Source of the DNA: Sipunculus nudus
Taxonomy: Eukaryota; Annelida; Sipuncula; Golfingiida; Sipunculidae
Assembly: GCA_026874595.1 (NCBI GenBank)
Contig: CM049309.1
Span: 27,347,033-27,411,032, forward strand
Direction: 5' to 3'
Length of the DNA stretch: 64,000 nucleotides
The position numbers and the translations under genes are program-made. The notes beneath the pieces were generated by a model that saw only the letters and a list, made by a program, of their open reading frames with translations, was not told the origin of the DNA and did not search any database. Numbering within the stretch: the stretch's first letter is position 1; every line of letters starts with the position of its first letter. Of this stretch, positions 11,641-23,414 are shown in pieces.

Positions 11641-12599
11641 CAGCAACAGTTACTTTTTTGTATATCATTATTTTAGAAATGTACACAACACATATTTGGA
11701 CCTGCCTGTGTACTTTAATGGGCTACATGTAATGAGCAGGAGCCTCTTATGATTACATATGTGTAGAAGTATTGGTATCTTAAGTAAGTGACTGTAATAT
11801 GCATGTAAGTTATATAAAAAAAGAAGAAATTGGAGAAGAGTTGATCAAAGTATATTTATACACATTTAATTATTAACTGAAATTAGACAGTGTTAATAAA
11901 TAATCACATGTTTTTCATTTTCAAATTAGATATAAACCATATTTGATAAGTATGTTAAAACAAGCCAATCCTGTAAACATTGCTCTGTGAAACAAATGAA
12001 AATTGTGGCATGAAGCCATTAAAATGTGCAATGGAAAAAAATTGCAAATAAGCCTAAGCATGTATTATTAACTGTATGATTGTCCCATTTTAATGAAATC
12101 CTGAACCTTTTTCGTGGGTTGACCAATAATTATTAAGTGCAACAGCGACTGTTATTAGGCATTACATTTTTGTACTGCATTTGTGTAATATTTCGTTATA
12201 AATTTTGTAGTTAAAATATTAAAGAAATTGTACTTGATTGAAAGTTAACTGAAAAGTGCTTGTTTTAAATTTTTTAAAATGATGGTATGTCTGATAAGAT
12301 GTTTTGGGTATCTGAACATTTGAAAGCCATTATAGCTGAATGAATGTGAATTGAGTTCAATTATTCAGAAAATTTTTTTCGGTACGAAAGGCTTAAATTC
12401 CCTATTCACAAATTTTGACGATTTCAATTGTATGTTTTGCTTGCTATCGAATTTCACAGGAATTGCTGGAGCTTTGAGCACCTGATTTTAAGGGACGGGT
12501 ATTTCAGTGAAAGCTGCAGGTAGTGGCACTTATGTAGACTTGCTTTTCACATCTTCCTTCATTGCAGTGTTTGGTTTCTATGTTTGCTTAAGAGATTGT
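11641..12599. other. AT-rich spacer, no gene seen
   Basis: AT-rich, with no long open frame and no recognised repeat on either strand. Confidence 0.5.
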
Positions 12600-13285
12600 C
12601 ACAAAGACAAATTGCTCAGGGGAAAACATTGTGCCGATCCGGGAGTCGAACCCATGTTGGTGGCGCACAAGTCAGGCGTACCAACCGCTTCGCTAGCAGA
12701 GCAAGCTTTTATGGTCCGCTTTTATGTCACCCCGTGACACACCCCCTCTTAAGAGCGTTCTGCTATCAGAACAAGACTAATTATCCCAGGAGTCACACTT
12801 GGTGAGCTTTTTCCCTGGGCAACAAAGTTTATTCTCATCCCGGACGAGCCCCCATTTTGTTACGTAGACAAATTGTTCAGGGGAAAACATTGGTCCGATC
12901 CGGGAGTCGAACCAATGTTGGTGGCGCACATGTCCGGCGTACCAACCGCTAAGCTAGCAAAGCAAGGTTCACTAGCGAGACCGTTCGGTCCCCTTTTATG
13001 TCACCCCGTAACACACCCCCTCTTAAGAGCGTTCTGCTATCAGAACAAGGCTAATTATCCCAGGAATCACACTTGGTGAGCTTTTTTCCTCGGCCACAAA
13101 GTTTACCATCATCCCGGAAGAGCCCACATTTTGTTACGAAGACAAATTGCTCAGGGGAAAACTTTGGGCCAATTCGGGAGTCGAACCCATGTGGGTGGCT
13201 CACAAGTCCGGCGTACCAACCGCTTAGCCAGCAAAGCAAGCTTCAATAGCGAGACAGTTCGGTCCGCTTTAATGTCACCCCTTAA
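12600..13285 (-). repeat. Triple tandem array of ~265-bp units with a tRNA-like (SINE-type) head
   Basis: The phrase gggagtcgaacc recurs at 12641, 12902 and 13176. On the minus strand each unit carries GGTTCGACTCCC (a Pol III B box and T loop) and, upstream, a D-arm/A-box-like stretch TGGCTAAGCGGTTGGTACGC. The third copy has an anticodon-like loop CTTGTGA (anticodon TGT, Thr), but the 3' half of the anticodon stem no longer pairs. The units are therefore tRNA-derived repeats rather than working tRNA genes. Between the heads lie shared phrases such as cccctcttaagagcgttctg and tttgttacg. All three copies differ, so the triplication is not very recent. Confidence 0.7.
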
Positions 13286-13975
13286 CTAGATGTATTGTCG
13301 ATTACCATATTTTGCTGCATTAACCACGGTCACCACATATATTACCGCAGAGTGTATGTAAGACCCCAGCTTCTCTTGTTGAGAATGACAGGATCCAGTT
13401 ATCAGTCTGATAGGCAGCAGGGCATAAACGGTATAATTACAATAAGGACGTTAAAACTGATTAATATACACACATAGTTTGGTAAACTCTTCTTACATAT
13501 TCTTGCCTTTAGTAATGAGTCAGATACATTTGAGCGTCATGACCCATGGCCAAAATGTTTGGATTTGTTGCTTTTATTGTTAGTAAGTAGGAAGTAATTA
13601 TATGTGGCGCTACCAGTCTTCTCCAAACTTTGGTCATACTGTTTTCAGAACAGTTTCACCAAGTCTCGCGAAATTTAATGTTTTGTACGATTGGCATCAA
13701 ATATAGAATTATTCAACGTTAAACCAATTCTCGCAGTGAAGTTCATGACCCAAAGTTTTGAACCCTTGACGCATATTTATAACTTTATGCATAATTTAAA
13801 AGAATCTGTCCATTATTTTGTAAGTATAATGCTCACATTGTTGTTACGTGGCAGTGATGTCATTGACCGAAAAAAAAAACACAATTATAGGCGGCGCCAC
13901 CAATCTTCCTATAGAAGATCTTCGGTGATACGTTTGGATGCCTGAATGCTCCTGTCATGAGGCAGCTATGAGACA
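13286..13975. other. Spacer with a family A 5'-end scrap
   Basis: A minus-strand family A start is visible at about 13530-13556 (gagcgtcatgacccatggcc). The rest shows no gene. A ggcggcgccacc near 13891 recalls the family A palindrome. Confidence 0.5.
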
Positions 13976-13976
13976 T

Positions 13977-14056
<80 letters not shown>
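13976..14056. repeat. (AT)n microsatellite
   Basis: About 80 bp of alternating AT with one interruption. It ends at the base before the left terminus of the DIRS-like element. Confidence 0.95.
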
Positions 14057-14058
<2 letters not shown>

Positions 14059-14513
14059 ATCATTAGGGATTAACCGAGAGGCACGCGCTTTCGTAGGTCT
14101 CAATTCGCGCTCGCTTGCTGGAGCAGCAACAAGTGTTTACGTCAGCGGACTAAAGCGTTTAATCATTTTTGTTGTTGTTGTTGGACATACGAATTTTTCG
14201 TCTGCAGAGACTGTTACTATTGAGGTTCAGTGATGGAAAAGCCAACGGGACAGGAGGATGTTGTAGGTAAGACTCTAGCCGAGATGCAAAGTTGCAATCG
14301 GCAGCCTTGGCCAAATGAGCTACATAACCGCGTGTCGATTTGCTGAAATCTTGTTGACGGGGTGACTGTACCGTCAACCTCACACACGCAAAAGTTTGCG
14401 TTGAAGCCTCCGATTGAGGAGTAATTGACCAGGACGGCAACTGTATTCCAAAATCAAGTCGAGATGGGAAACACTGATAAGCTTTGTACGACAATTAAGA
14501 TGGCGAGCTATCA

Positions 14514-15252
14514 GTGCTGACCGTCAAATCCGGGTCGCCTTGCAGTGGGGAATCCAGCATGGACGCGTCGCACAAGCGGTCAACTCGGGACAACCCCAAA
14601 ACGAGATCACGTGATCGGGTACTATGTAACAACAACGAACATGACGGCCATGAGAGTCAAACAACGAAAACTGCCCGTAATAAGCACCGTTCTTCTCATG
14701 AGGACAAGGGTGAGAGTGATAATGATCAGAGGGCAGCTTGAAATCCTTAAGCAACAGATGATAAGTATGACACGGGCGTTCGAGAATATTGCGTCCTTAA
14801 TTGCTGAGATGAAACAAGCGTATGACACCAGTTGTCAGGCGCAGGAGGTACATCAGTCAGACCCAGAGTCAAGTGACGGAGAACGATCCGATGATGATAA
14901 CGTTATGACCCCACAGTCTAGGGATAGGCAAGAGTTTTCTAAAGGCGTTACAATGAATTCGTCAGTTGGCAACAACTGTCTTGACAGCCTATGCGCTCAG
15001 GTGAAGCGGACGGCGGAGAGAGGGCCATTTATTGACTGTAATTTAAGCGGCAGAAATTATGAATATGGTGTTCAACCATGGAATGCCCAAACAACTGCTT
15101 AATGAGAAGTTGAAACTGTTTAACCCTCCAAAGAATTATGAATATATGGAGACTATCAAAGTAAACCATAAGCTATGGGGAAAACTTAGTAGGTCCACTA
15201 AGGACGCAGATAATAACATGCCGCAGTGGCAGTCCAATTTCTTCTGTGGACT
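14514..15252 (+). pseudogene. Gag-like protein of the DIRS-like element, 5' part
   Basis: The reading crosses three frames. 14514 to about 14740 encodes a polar, charged N-terminus. About 14740-15070 encodes a helical stretch (EILKQQMISMTRAFENIASL) and an acidic segment. About 15070-15252 encodes the conserved part: EKLKLF-x-PP, K-x-NHKLWGKLSRSTKDAD. That last part matches the PENC...VNPEIW pattern I know from gag-like proteins of animal tyrosine-recombinase retrotransposons. The frame is cut at TGTGGACT by the 7-kb insertion and resumes at 22218 with GLTPVLQVAN. Two frameshifts and the insertion make it a pseudogene. Confidence 0.6.
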
Positions 15253-16137
15253 CGGTCCGAAATATCCCAGAATAGCCCGGAATACCGCTTTATTTCCCCT
15301 CATAATCGTAATATATTCCGTACACTATCAAAATAATATGAATGTCAAGCAATAAGAATTTATACAGAATTTTTTTTATCATAGAAAAAAAAAAAAAAAA
15401 AACTAGACGACCATAGGTCGAGAGCTTGCCGGACCGAAATGACATACAGATTGAACAAACATGACAAACTGTCGGTTTTCTATCAATTGAATTAATTTTA
15501 AAGCGATTGCTGGAAAGCTTGGCCTGTTGAACGACATATATTACACAAAAGAACATGAAAGCAGACATAGCTAAAAAAAACCAGATATACTGACACACCT
15601 GAGATAACAGAATACCAGAAAAAAGTGGGGAACGTAAAGAGAAGCAAAATGAGCTATAGTTTTAGTAGGTAGAGTATATAATGTCGGTGATATGGCCCAA
15701 AAATGATATGGTGTGGAGGCTCTACTGCAGCATCTCCTAGCGGCCATATCCCAAATATTAAAAATTTCTTTTGAGATATTAATATAACAAATAAGATGTT
15801 TCAATTCCAAAAGGATTCCTGGAAAACTGTGGCCTGGAGATTGTTGAGTGTAAGACGCAAGATCTAGCAAGCAGGCGAAATTGAGGATCACTGACAAACA
15901 GACAGACATACTGAAAATGTGACACAAGAATAAGACCAGATGACTAACTCAGATTATGGAGTAGATTCAAAGGAAGACAATCAATAAGTGTTTGTAATTG
16001 AGGTTTATAGTTTTGTAGATATGGGCAAATATATATATATAGGGGAGGGGCGAGTGCAGCGCCACCTATTGACAATATCCGGAAAATGAATAATCTGTTT
16101 CGAGATATTACTGTAAGATATAAGATGTATTAGTTTA

Positions 16138-17379
16138 ACAAGTGAGCCATTGGTCATGACGCTCAGCTGCCAAGCTTGACCTGCCACATCATGGACTGAG
16201 ATTCACAACTTCCAGTCACATTTTGAAGAACCAATTTGCCAATATGTTGAAATTTTCTACGACAACAGAAATATATATCACCTATGTCTGGTTAAAACAC
16301 AGTGACTGGATGGTCTGAGAAAAATGTATGATTGTTAAGCTATCAGTAACTATTCCCATAGCTTGCTTGATACCTGTCAGTCTCAAAAGGAACACCACAA
16401 AGGGCAAATATAAGATCAAAATATATAGCAAAAATCAAGGAAATCCATGCAAGAATTATTGAGAAACGGGTGCTTATAAATATGAAGTTTGAATCAAATT
16501 GAGTGATGCATAGATGTGGCATATGTGAAAGACTTAAGGTTTGGTTTGAACAGTTTCACTTGCAAAATGTTCACAACCATTTAGAATAATTAAGTGTTGT
16601 GTCCTTGACCTTTGACCTTTTGAACTCGATATCGATAGGCTTCTTCCCCTATTGGTAGGTAAGCCATATATGGCAAATGGAAGGTATAGATTGAAAAGTT
16701 TCCTGAAAATGACTCCACCCAAAAAATGGGTGCAGTGAACTTCACCTTTGACCTCAAAATTAACAGGTTTTTTCCCCTGTTGGCAGAGAAGCGATATCAG
16801 TGCTGGAAAGTTTGGAATGAAATGTCTAGCTTGAAATGTTTTCACAACCTTTTAAAAAATTGAATCCTGTGACCCTGATCTTTGACCTTGTGACTAAAAA
16901 ATCTATAGGATTTTTCTCCCTCTTAGTAGGTGAAATATATGTAAAAGATCAAAGAATTGGGATGAAAGATTTGGCTTAAAATGCATCCACAGGCATTAAA
17001 AAAAATAGCTCCTGTGACCTTGACCTTTGACCTGTTGACTTCAAAATAATTATGGTTCTTCCCCTGTTGGTAGATGAGCTGTATGTGAAAGATGGAAGGT
17101 TTTGGATGAAAATTTTAGCTAAAAGAATTATTTCTGGGGGGTGCATACACACCCTGTAACTTCGAGAATATAGGTCAGTGACCTAATTTCAGGTTTGCAA
17201 GGAGATCATTTTAGAACCTCTAAGACTACATAGGGTCCATGACCGTAGCCCGTACAGTTACGATTTGTGCCCTGCTAACAGACGGACGGCCGGTCAGCAG
17301 GATAGACAGATGGAAGGACGATGGACAAAGACACCTCGCTATAGCCCAGCATGACTGAAAGTCAGTTGAGCTAAAAATG
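16138..17379 (+). mobile_element. Family A (HINE-like) element, 1.24 kb
   Basis: The 5' end acaagtgagccattggtcat is followed by gacgctcagctg. The 3' hairpin is present (atagcccagcatgac ... gtcagttgagctaaaaat). The interior carries ~146-bp units with ccttgacctttgacct motifs, then gacggacggccggtcagcag. Its first 350 bp are near-identical in layout to the copy at 34844-37309, of which it is a shorter version. Confidence 0.8.
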
Positions 17380-18064
17380 ATCCTTTCAAAACGGTGGCCT
17401 GTAGAATGCTATCAGTGAGACTCAAGAACCAACAAGCCGGCGAATTTGAGGACAACTGACAAACAAACAGACAAACTTACAAAGGGACACAAGATGGAGA
17501 CAAGATGACTTAACCAGGTTATGGAGAAGACTCAGAGGAAGAAAATAAGCTATACTTTATGTAATTGAGGCTTATAATTTTGGAGATATGGCCAAATAAT
17601 GATATACTGGGGATGTTCGACTGCAGCGCCCTCTAGTGGACATATCCTGAAGACGACAAATGCGTTTCGTGATATTAGTGTATGACATAAGATGTAATAG
17701 TTTCAAAAGGATTCGTCCACATATCTGACTTGTTGATTACTATATCTTAAGTGCAAAAACTAGCAAGCAGGCGAATTTTAGGGTAAATGACAAACAGACA
17801 GACATAGTGATAAAGTGACACAAGATGGAGACCAGATGACTTGACCATGTTTTGAAGAAGACCAAGAGAAAGAAAATAAGCTATAGTTTGTGTAATATAG
17901 GTTTACTCTTACGGAAATATGTTCAAAAAAATGATTTGTTTGGACGGGTCAAGTGCAGTGCCCCCTAGCAGCCATATCGGGAAAATGAAAATAAGTTTTG
18001 AGATATTAGTATAATACATAAGATGAAGGAACAAACATACACGGGTGACCAACCTGCTTTCGAA
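17380..18064. repeat. Dispersed repeat units ending in acaaacagacagacata
   Basis: Three related blocks (also at 15.6-15.95 kb) share a 'cctctagtgg ... gatattagtgta' phrase and a 'gcaagcaggcgaattt' phrase, then a gacaaacagacagaca tail and a cacaagatggagacc phrase. The reverse complement of this family is at 60.1-61.2 kb. No protein is encoded. Confidence 0.6.
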
Positions 18065-20546
18065 AATCGAAGATTTCCGGCAAGCAATAAAGTATGGACT
18101 GTGCCTCCAACATGTATGATCATAGATGGGGCCCGGAGAGGCCGTCACGGACCGCTGCACACGCCGGCCGCCCACCGTAAGGACCCTGCCGCCACTTGCG
18201 GCGACGGCGAGTGTCTTCGTGGTATGGCGAAAAACGGCGCGAGATTTGACGAGACTAACAATGTGACCCCTGAATGTGACTGCGAGTGTCAGCCGCTATC
18301 CAGCGCTGCAAACCATGTGTCTGTAGCGTGAAAAATGACAGAATTATAGGCATTTCTTTGAATGGTCACGTGTTCTCGTTTCACGAGAAACGGTGCGAGA
18401 TATGACGAGACTTGCGATTGAACGGCTTAGAACTAGAGGGATGCTGTCTAACGCCAAAAACCAGACCTTTCTATCGCAAATATCAACAGAGATGGAAGCT
18501 GGAAAACTCCGAATTTTCAGATTGTCAAGTTTTACCCCAAAATTTGGTAACCATGGTAACGGCAGCACAAAGCAACATGTGCGAAGAGATAAGCCAATGT
18601 TCCTAGTTTCAGATACGACCAAAAAAAATGATGTCACGTTTATTATTTTTTGAGATATTGCAGAAAAATGACATGTTACAGTGTTTCATGTACCACGCCC
18701 CCTGGTGGCTATTTCCAAAAAATGAAAAACTGATTTCGAGATATTTATAAATAACACAAAATATATCAATTTCAAAGCCATTGTTAAAAAAATGCAACCT
18801 GTAGGTCATATTTAATGAAATCTCGAAGACTCTCGTTTGACGAGAAATGGTGCGAGATTTGGCGAGACTTTCAGTTTTATCATGTCAAGCTGCCTATAAG
18901 GTACATAATGACCAAAACCAGACGTCTGTAGCTTAAAAATTGACAAAGTTACAAAAAATGGTCGTGTTATTTCCAATTTCCATGATTTTTGCCCAAAAAA
19001 TGTAACCATGGTAACGGCAAATTTAAGTAAGCTACATGTCAAAAGAAAGGCCAGGTGATGACAAAAAAAATGAGCTATTGCAGAAGTGGATAAGCCTATT
19101 TATGGCAAAGTTATAGTGCAAAAAGCGTTAACCATACCTGTCGTGACCTTGACCCTTGACCTTGGAGCAATGTTGACCAAAAACAATAGGGCACCTAGAA
19201 ATTACGTTTTCGAACATCCCTGTAAGTTTCAAGGTTATTGTGGCAAAATTGTGGCCAGGAGAGTGGTGACAAACAAACAAACAAACAGACAGACAAACAG
19301 ACATACGCAACTGACCAATATGCTTGCGGAAATCGAAGATTTCCGGCAAGCAATAAAGTATGGACTGTGCCTCCAACATGTATGATCATAGATGGGGCCC
19401 GGAGAGGCCGTCACGGACCGCTGCACACGCCGGCCGCCCACCGTAAGGACCCTGCCGCCACTTGCGGCGACGGCGAGTGTCTTCGTGGTATGGCGAAAAA
19501 CGGCGCGAGATTTGACGAGACTAACAATGTGACCCCTGAATGTGACTGCGAGTGTCAGCCGCTATCCAGCGCTGCAAACCATGTGTCTGTAGCGTGAAAA
19601 ATGACAGAATTATAGGCATTTCTTTGAATGGTCACGTGTTCTCGTTTCACGAGAAACGGTGCGAGATATGACGAGACTTGCGATTGAACGGCTTAGAACT
19701 AGAGGGATGCTGTCTAACGCCAAAAACCAGACCTTTCTATCGCAAATATCAACAGAGATGGAAGCTGGAAAACTCCGAATTTTCAGATTGTCAAGTTTTA
19801 CCCCAAAATTTGGTAACCATGGTAACGGCAGCACAAAGCAACATGTGCGAAGAGATAAGCCAATGTTCCTAGTTTCAGATACGACCAAAAAAAATGATGT
19901 CACGTTTATTATTTTTTGAGATATTGCAGAAAAATGACATGTTACAGTGTTTCATGTACCACGCCCCCTGGTGGCTATTTCCAAAAAATGAAAAACTGAT
20001 TTCGAGATATTTATAAATAACACAAAATATATCAATTTCAAAGCCATTGTTAAAAAAATGCAACCTGTAGGTCATATTTAATGAAATCTCGAAGACTCTC
20101 GTTTGACGAGAAATGGTGCGAGATTTGGCGAGACTTTCAGTTTTATCATGTCAAGCTGCCTATAAGGTACATAATGACCAAAACCAGACGTCTGTAGCTT
20201 AAAAATTGACAAAGTTACAAAAAATGGTCGTGTTATTTCCAATTTCCATGATTTTTGCCCAAAAAATGTAACCATGGTAACGGCAAATTTAAGTAAGCTA
20301 CATGTCAAAAGAAAGGCCAGGTGATGACAAAAAAAATGAGCTATTGCAGAAGTGGATAAGCCTATTTATGGCAAAGTTATAGTGCAAAAAGCGTTAACCA
20401 TACCTGTCGTGACCTTGACCCTTGACCTTGGAGCAATGTTGACCAAAAACAATAGGGCACCTAGAAATTACGTTTTCGAACATCCCTGTAAGTTTCAAGG
20501 TTATTGTGGCAAAATTGTGGCCAGGAGAGTGGTGACAAACAAACAA

Positions 20547-20585
<39 letters not shown>

Positions 20586-21902
20586 TACGCAACTGACCAA
20601 TATGCTTGCGGAAATCGAAGATTTCCGGCAAGCAATAAAGTATGGACTGTGCCTCCAACATGTATGATCATAGATGGGGCCCGGAGAGGCCGTCACGGAC
20701 CGCTGCACACGCCGGCCGCCCACCGTAAGGACCCTGCCGCCACTTGCGGCGACGGCGAGTGTCTTCGTGGTATGGCGAAAAACGGCGCGAGATTTGACGA
20801 GACTAACAATGTGACCCCTGAATGTGACTGCGAGTGTCAGCCGCTATCCAGCGCTGCAAACCATGTGTCTGTAGCGTGAAAAATGACAGAATTATAGGCA
20901 TTTCTTTGAATGGTCACGTGTTCTCGTTTCACGAGAAACGGTGCGAGATATGACGAGACTTGCGATTGAACGGCTTAGAACTAGAGGGATGCTGTCTAAC
21001 GCCAAAAACCAGACCTTTCTATCGCAAATATCAACAGAGATGGAAGCTGGAAAACTCCGAATTTTCAGATTGTCAAGTTTTACCCCAAAATTTGGTAACC
21101 ATGGTAACGGCAGCACAAAGCAACATGTGCGAAGAGATAAGCCAATGTTCCTAGTTTCAGATACGACCAAAAAAAATGATGTCACGTTTATTATTTTTTG
21201 AGATATTGCAGAAAAATGACATGTTACAGTGTTTCATGTACCACGCCCCCTGGTGGCTATTTCCAAAAAATGAAAAACTGATTTCGAGATATTTATAAAT
21301 AACACAAAATATATCAATTTCAAAGCCATTGTTAAAAAAATGCAACCTGTAGGTCATATTTAATGAAATCTCGAAGACTCTCGTTTGACGAGAAATGGTG
21401 CGAGATTTGGCGAGACTTTCAGTTTTATCATGTCAAGCTGCCTATAAGGTACATAATGACCAAAACCAGACGTCTGTAGCTTAAAAATTGACAAAGTTAC
21501 AAAAAATGGTCGTGTTATTTCCAATTTCCATGATTTTTGCCCAAAAAATGTAACCATGGTAACGGCAAATTTAAGTAAGCTACATGTCAAAAGAAAGGCC
21601 AGGTGATGACAAAAAAAATGAGCTATTGCAGAAGTGGATAAGCCTATTTATGGCAAAGTTATAGTGCAAAAAGCGTTAACCATACCTGTCGTGACCTTGA
21701 CCCTTGACCTTGGAGCAATGTTGACCAAAAACAATAGGGCACCTAGAAATTACGTTTTCGAACATCCCTGTAAGTTTCAAGGTTATTGTGGCAAAATTGT
21801 GGCCAGGAGAGTGGTGACAAACAAACAAACAAACAGACAGACAAACAGACATACGCAACTGACCAATATGCTTGCGGAAATCGAAGATTTCCGGCAAGCA
21901 AA
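18065..21902. repeat. Near-identical 1.27-kb unit in three tandem copies
   Basis: The phrase aatcgaagatttccggcaag begins at 18065, 19331, 20613 and 21879, so the units are 1266, 1282 and 1266 bp. The middle unit differs by 16 bp, all in a (GACA)n tract. Everything else looks identical, including the same short open frames in every copy. Each junction lies on the palindrome TGCTTGCGGAAATC/GATTTCCGGCAAGCA. The unit has a GC-rich part (about 18130-18300) and repeated mentions of a cgagatttgacgagac-like motif. The frames have no recognised product. Confidence 0.9.
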
Positions 21903-22217
21903 AAACGAATGAGAGGTCACAATCGCGATAGTTCACCTGAAACCCAGGCATGGGGTGTCGCAGAATTTGTTCACTTCCAGAAATGGTCAAATATTGCATG
22001 GTCTAACTCCCAATGTGGATGGTAAAAGGGCCTTGTTTTCAATTTTATTGTTGAAAAATAATTGTAATAAATAAATAATAATAATTTGGCCTAATAATAT
22101 GGCCAAAATGTCATTACTCATCCTGTTGTTTGTGATATATTGAAAGAAATTATGCATTTATTGTCATTCTGTAGTATTCCGGGATATTTCGGGGTAATCC
22201 GGTATTCATCAGGACCC

Positions 22218-22340
22218 CTGTGGACTTACTCCAGTGCTCCAAGTAGCCAACGATTATATACAAAACATCAAAGGCAATCAAAATATGGTACAAACGGAGG
22301 AATATTTTGAAAATTGACCACAGGGCTTTCTATTATGTTA
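22218..22340 (+). pseudogene. Gag-like protein of the DIRS-like element, 3' part
   Basis: After the second ctgtggact the frame resumes as GLTPVLQVANDYIQN, fitting the 'gltplL-x-lad' stretch of the same gag family. It reads into the recombinase region without any reverse transcriptase, which marks an internal deletion near 22300-22390. Confidence 0.5.
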
Positions 22341-22389
22341 TATATGACATCTCCATGCATAGGAGAGACCATGTTCTTCCAGTATCTTC

Positions 22390-22934
22390 CAAAGACGGGG
22401 TTTTCAGAAAAGGCGAAACAAATTATTATACAGTCATGGCGCCCTGCAACTCGCAAACAGTACAATGTGTACAAAAAAATGGATTCAATTCACAATTTAG
22501 AACAATACTACTTCCATTCAAACAAATATTGTAAATATAATAAACTTTCTAACAGAGCTTTACGAATCGGGACTCCGTTACAGTGCCATGTGTACAGCCA
22601 GGTCAGCTCTCTCCGCCTTTATTCAGTTATGCAACATCGACATTGAATTAGATAAAACTTATAAACGTTTCACGAAAGGAGTATTTGAGGGCAGACCAGC
22701 ATTTCCCAGATATCAGTCAACCTGGGATACAAATATTGTGTTAAACTATCTGAAAACTTTAGAACCATTATCAGACTTGTCACTTAAAGATTTAACATAC
22801 AAACTTGTTATGCTGGTAGCACTTACGTCAGCACAAAGATGCTCGTCCATACATTTACTAGATTTAGATACTATAATTACTAATAGAGCAGGTGTAGCTT
22901 TTGTTATAGACAAAGTAGTTAAAAAGTCAAGACC
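22390..22934 (+). pseudogene. Tyrosine recombinase of the DIRS-like element, N-terminal half
   Basis: The SAM-like N-terminal core-binding domain is visible as GFSEKAKQIIIQSWRPATRK. A frameshift near 22475 shifts it into the frame with YSAMCTARSALSAFI. The catalytic domain begins with the conserved block LVALTSAQRCSSIHLLDLD, in which Arg (22837-22839) is the first catalytic arginine. The frame runs to KVVKKSRP, where the MITE is inserted. This enzyme class integrates circular DNA copies of DIRS/Ngaro-type retrotransposons. A Crypton-type element is an alternative, but the gag-like gene upstream favours a retrotransposon. Confidence 0.7.
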
Positions 22935-23405
22935 TACGCTCCTGAGGCAGCGGAAATCTTGCGCTTCTAAAGAAGCTACTGATTTTCCCGCTGCCTGCTT
23001 TGGCCGATTATGATGCACTCTAAACACCAGGTGGTGGGCCTGTCTGCTGAAAAAAGAAAACAGCTGATATGACTAGCAGCCAACCCGATGCCAGTCAACA
23101 AACACTCGACAAGCATCAGGCTTCGCCCAGAAAGCACGTGTGGGGCCATTCTCTCTGAGCCTGGGGCCTATTCAATCGGTTGCCGGGGCGATGAGCTGTC
23201 ACTCAAAACAAAATGAACAACATTGGCTCCGTGTATTCCTCGCTTGGCTGGTAAACCTATTTGTCTTCCAGCACAGGGTCTCATCTGATTGGAACAAAAT
23301 ACAGTGCTCCCCTCTGGTGTAGCAATTCAGGATACGAGGTCAAAACAAACAGCGCTTACGATATAGGTAGTCGGCCTATAGGTAAAACGGTGTGTTAATA
23401 GCGTA
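22935..23405. mobile_element. TACGCT MITE, copy 1 (471 bp, 9-bp target duplication)
   Basis: Ends are TACGCT and AGCGTA, flanked by gtcaagacc on both sides (22926-22934, 23406-23414). Joining the flanks restores the recombinase frame (KKSRPSREQPV), which proves the insertion. A 50-nt hairpin lies 11 bp from the left end. The same element is at 29537-30210. A 9-bp duplication suggests a MULE-like source, though the family is not certain. No protein is encoded. Confidence 0.85.
22946..22995. other. Conserved 50-nt hairpin in MITE copy 1
   Basis: GGCAGCGGAAATC pairs with GATTTTCCCGCTGCC, and inside it GCTTCT-AA-AGAAGC forms a perfect inner stem. Both MITE copies keep it. Copy 1 and copy 2 differ at only two positions (t/a in the inner bulge, c/a near the outer stem). 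Confidence 0.75.
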
Positions 23406-23414
23406 GTCAAGACC

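Larger units (their letters stand above)
15253..22217. mobile_element. ~7-kb insertion with 9-bp target duplication inside gag
   Basis: Both sides carry ctgtggact (15244-15252 and 22218-22226), and removing the insert with one repeat rejoins the gag frame exactly. The ends are weakly inverted: ggtcc at the left edge, ggacc at the right. A longer subterminal inverted match follows (gaaatatcccagaata on the left, tattccgggatatttc on the right). The TSD length suggests a cut-and-paste DNA transposon (MULE- or hAT-like; 8 bp is also possible). No transposase was found. Contents: an A-tract near 15385, repeats with gacaaacagacagacata tails, a family A copy and the 1.27-kb triplication. Confidence 0.65.

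Noticed and set aside
12640-13245. Functional tRNA-Thr genes on the minus strand
   Set aside because: The anticodon stem's 3' half and the acceptor stem do not pair, and all three copies carry the same long flanking repeat; they are tRNA-derived repeats.
14524-14828. Minus-strand frames opposite the gag-like gene
   Set aside because: No family match and they run antisense to recognisable gag sequence.
18023-21590. Sets of identical 64-119-codon open frames in three copies
   Set aside because: Identical frames on both strands follow from the 1.27-kb triplication; overlapping antisense frames and no family match argue against genes.
15253-22217. Calling the 7-kb insertion an LTR retrotransposon
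   Set aside because: No direct LTRs, no primer-binding site next to its ends and a 9-bp rather than 4-6-bp duplication.
22935-23405. Calling the TACGCT element a SINE
   Set aside because: It has inverted ends and no Pol III boxes or A tail.
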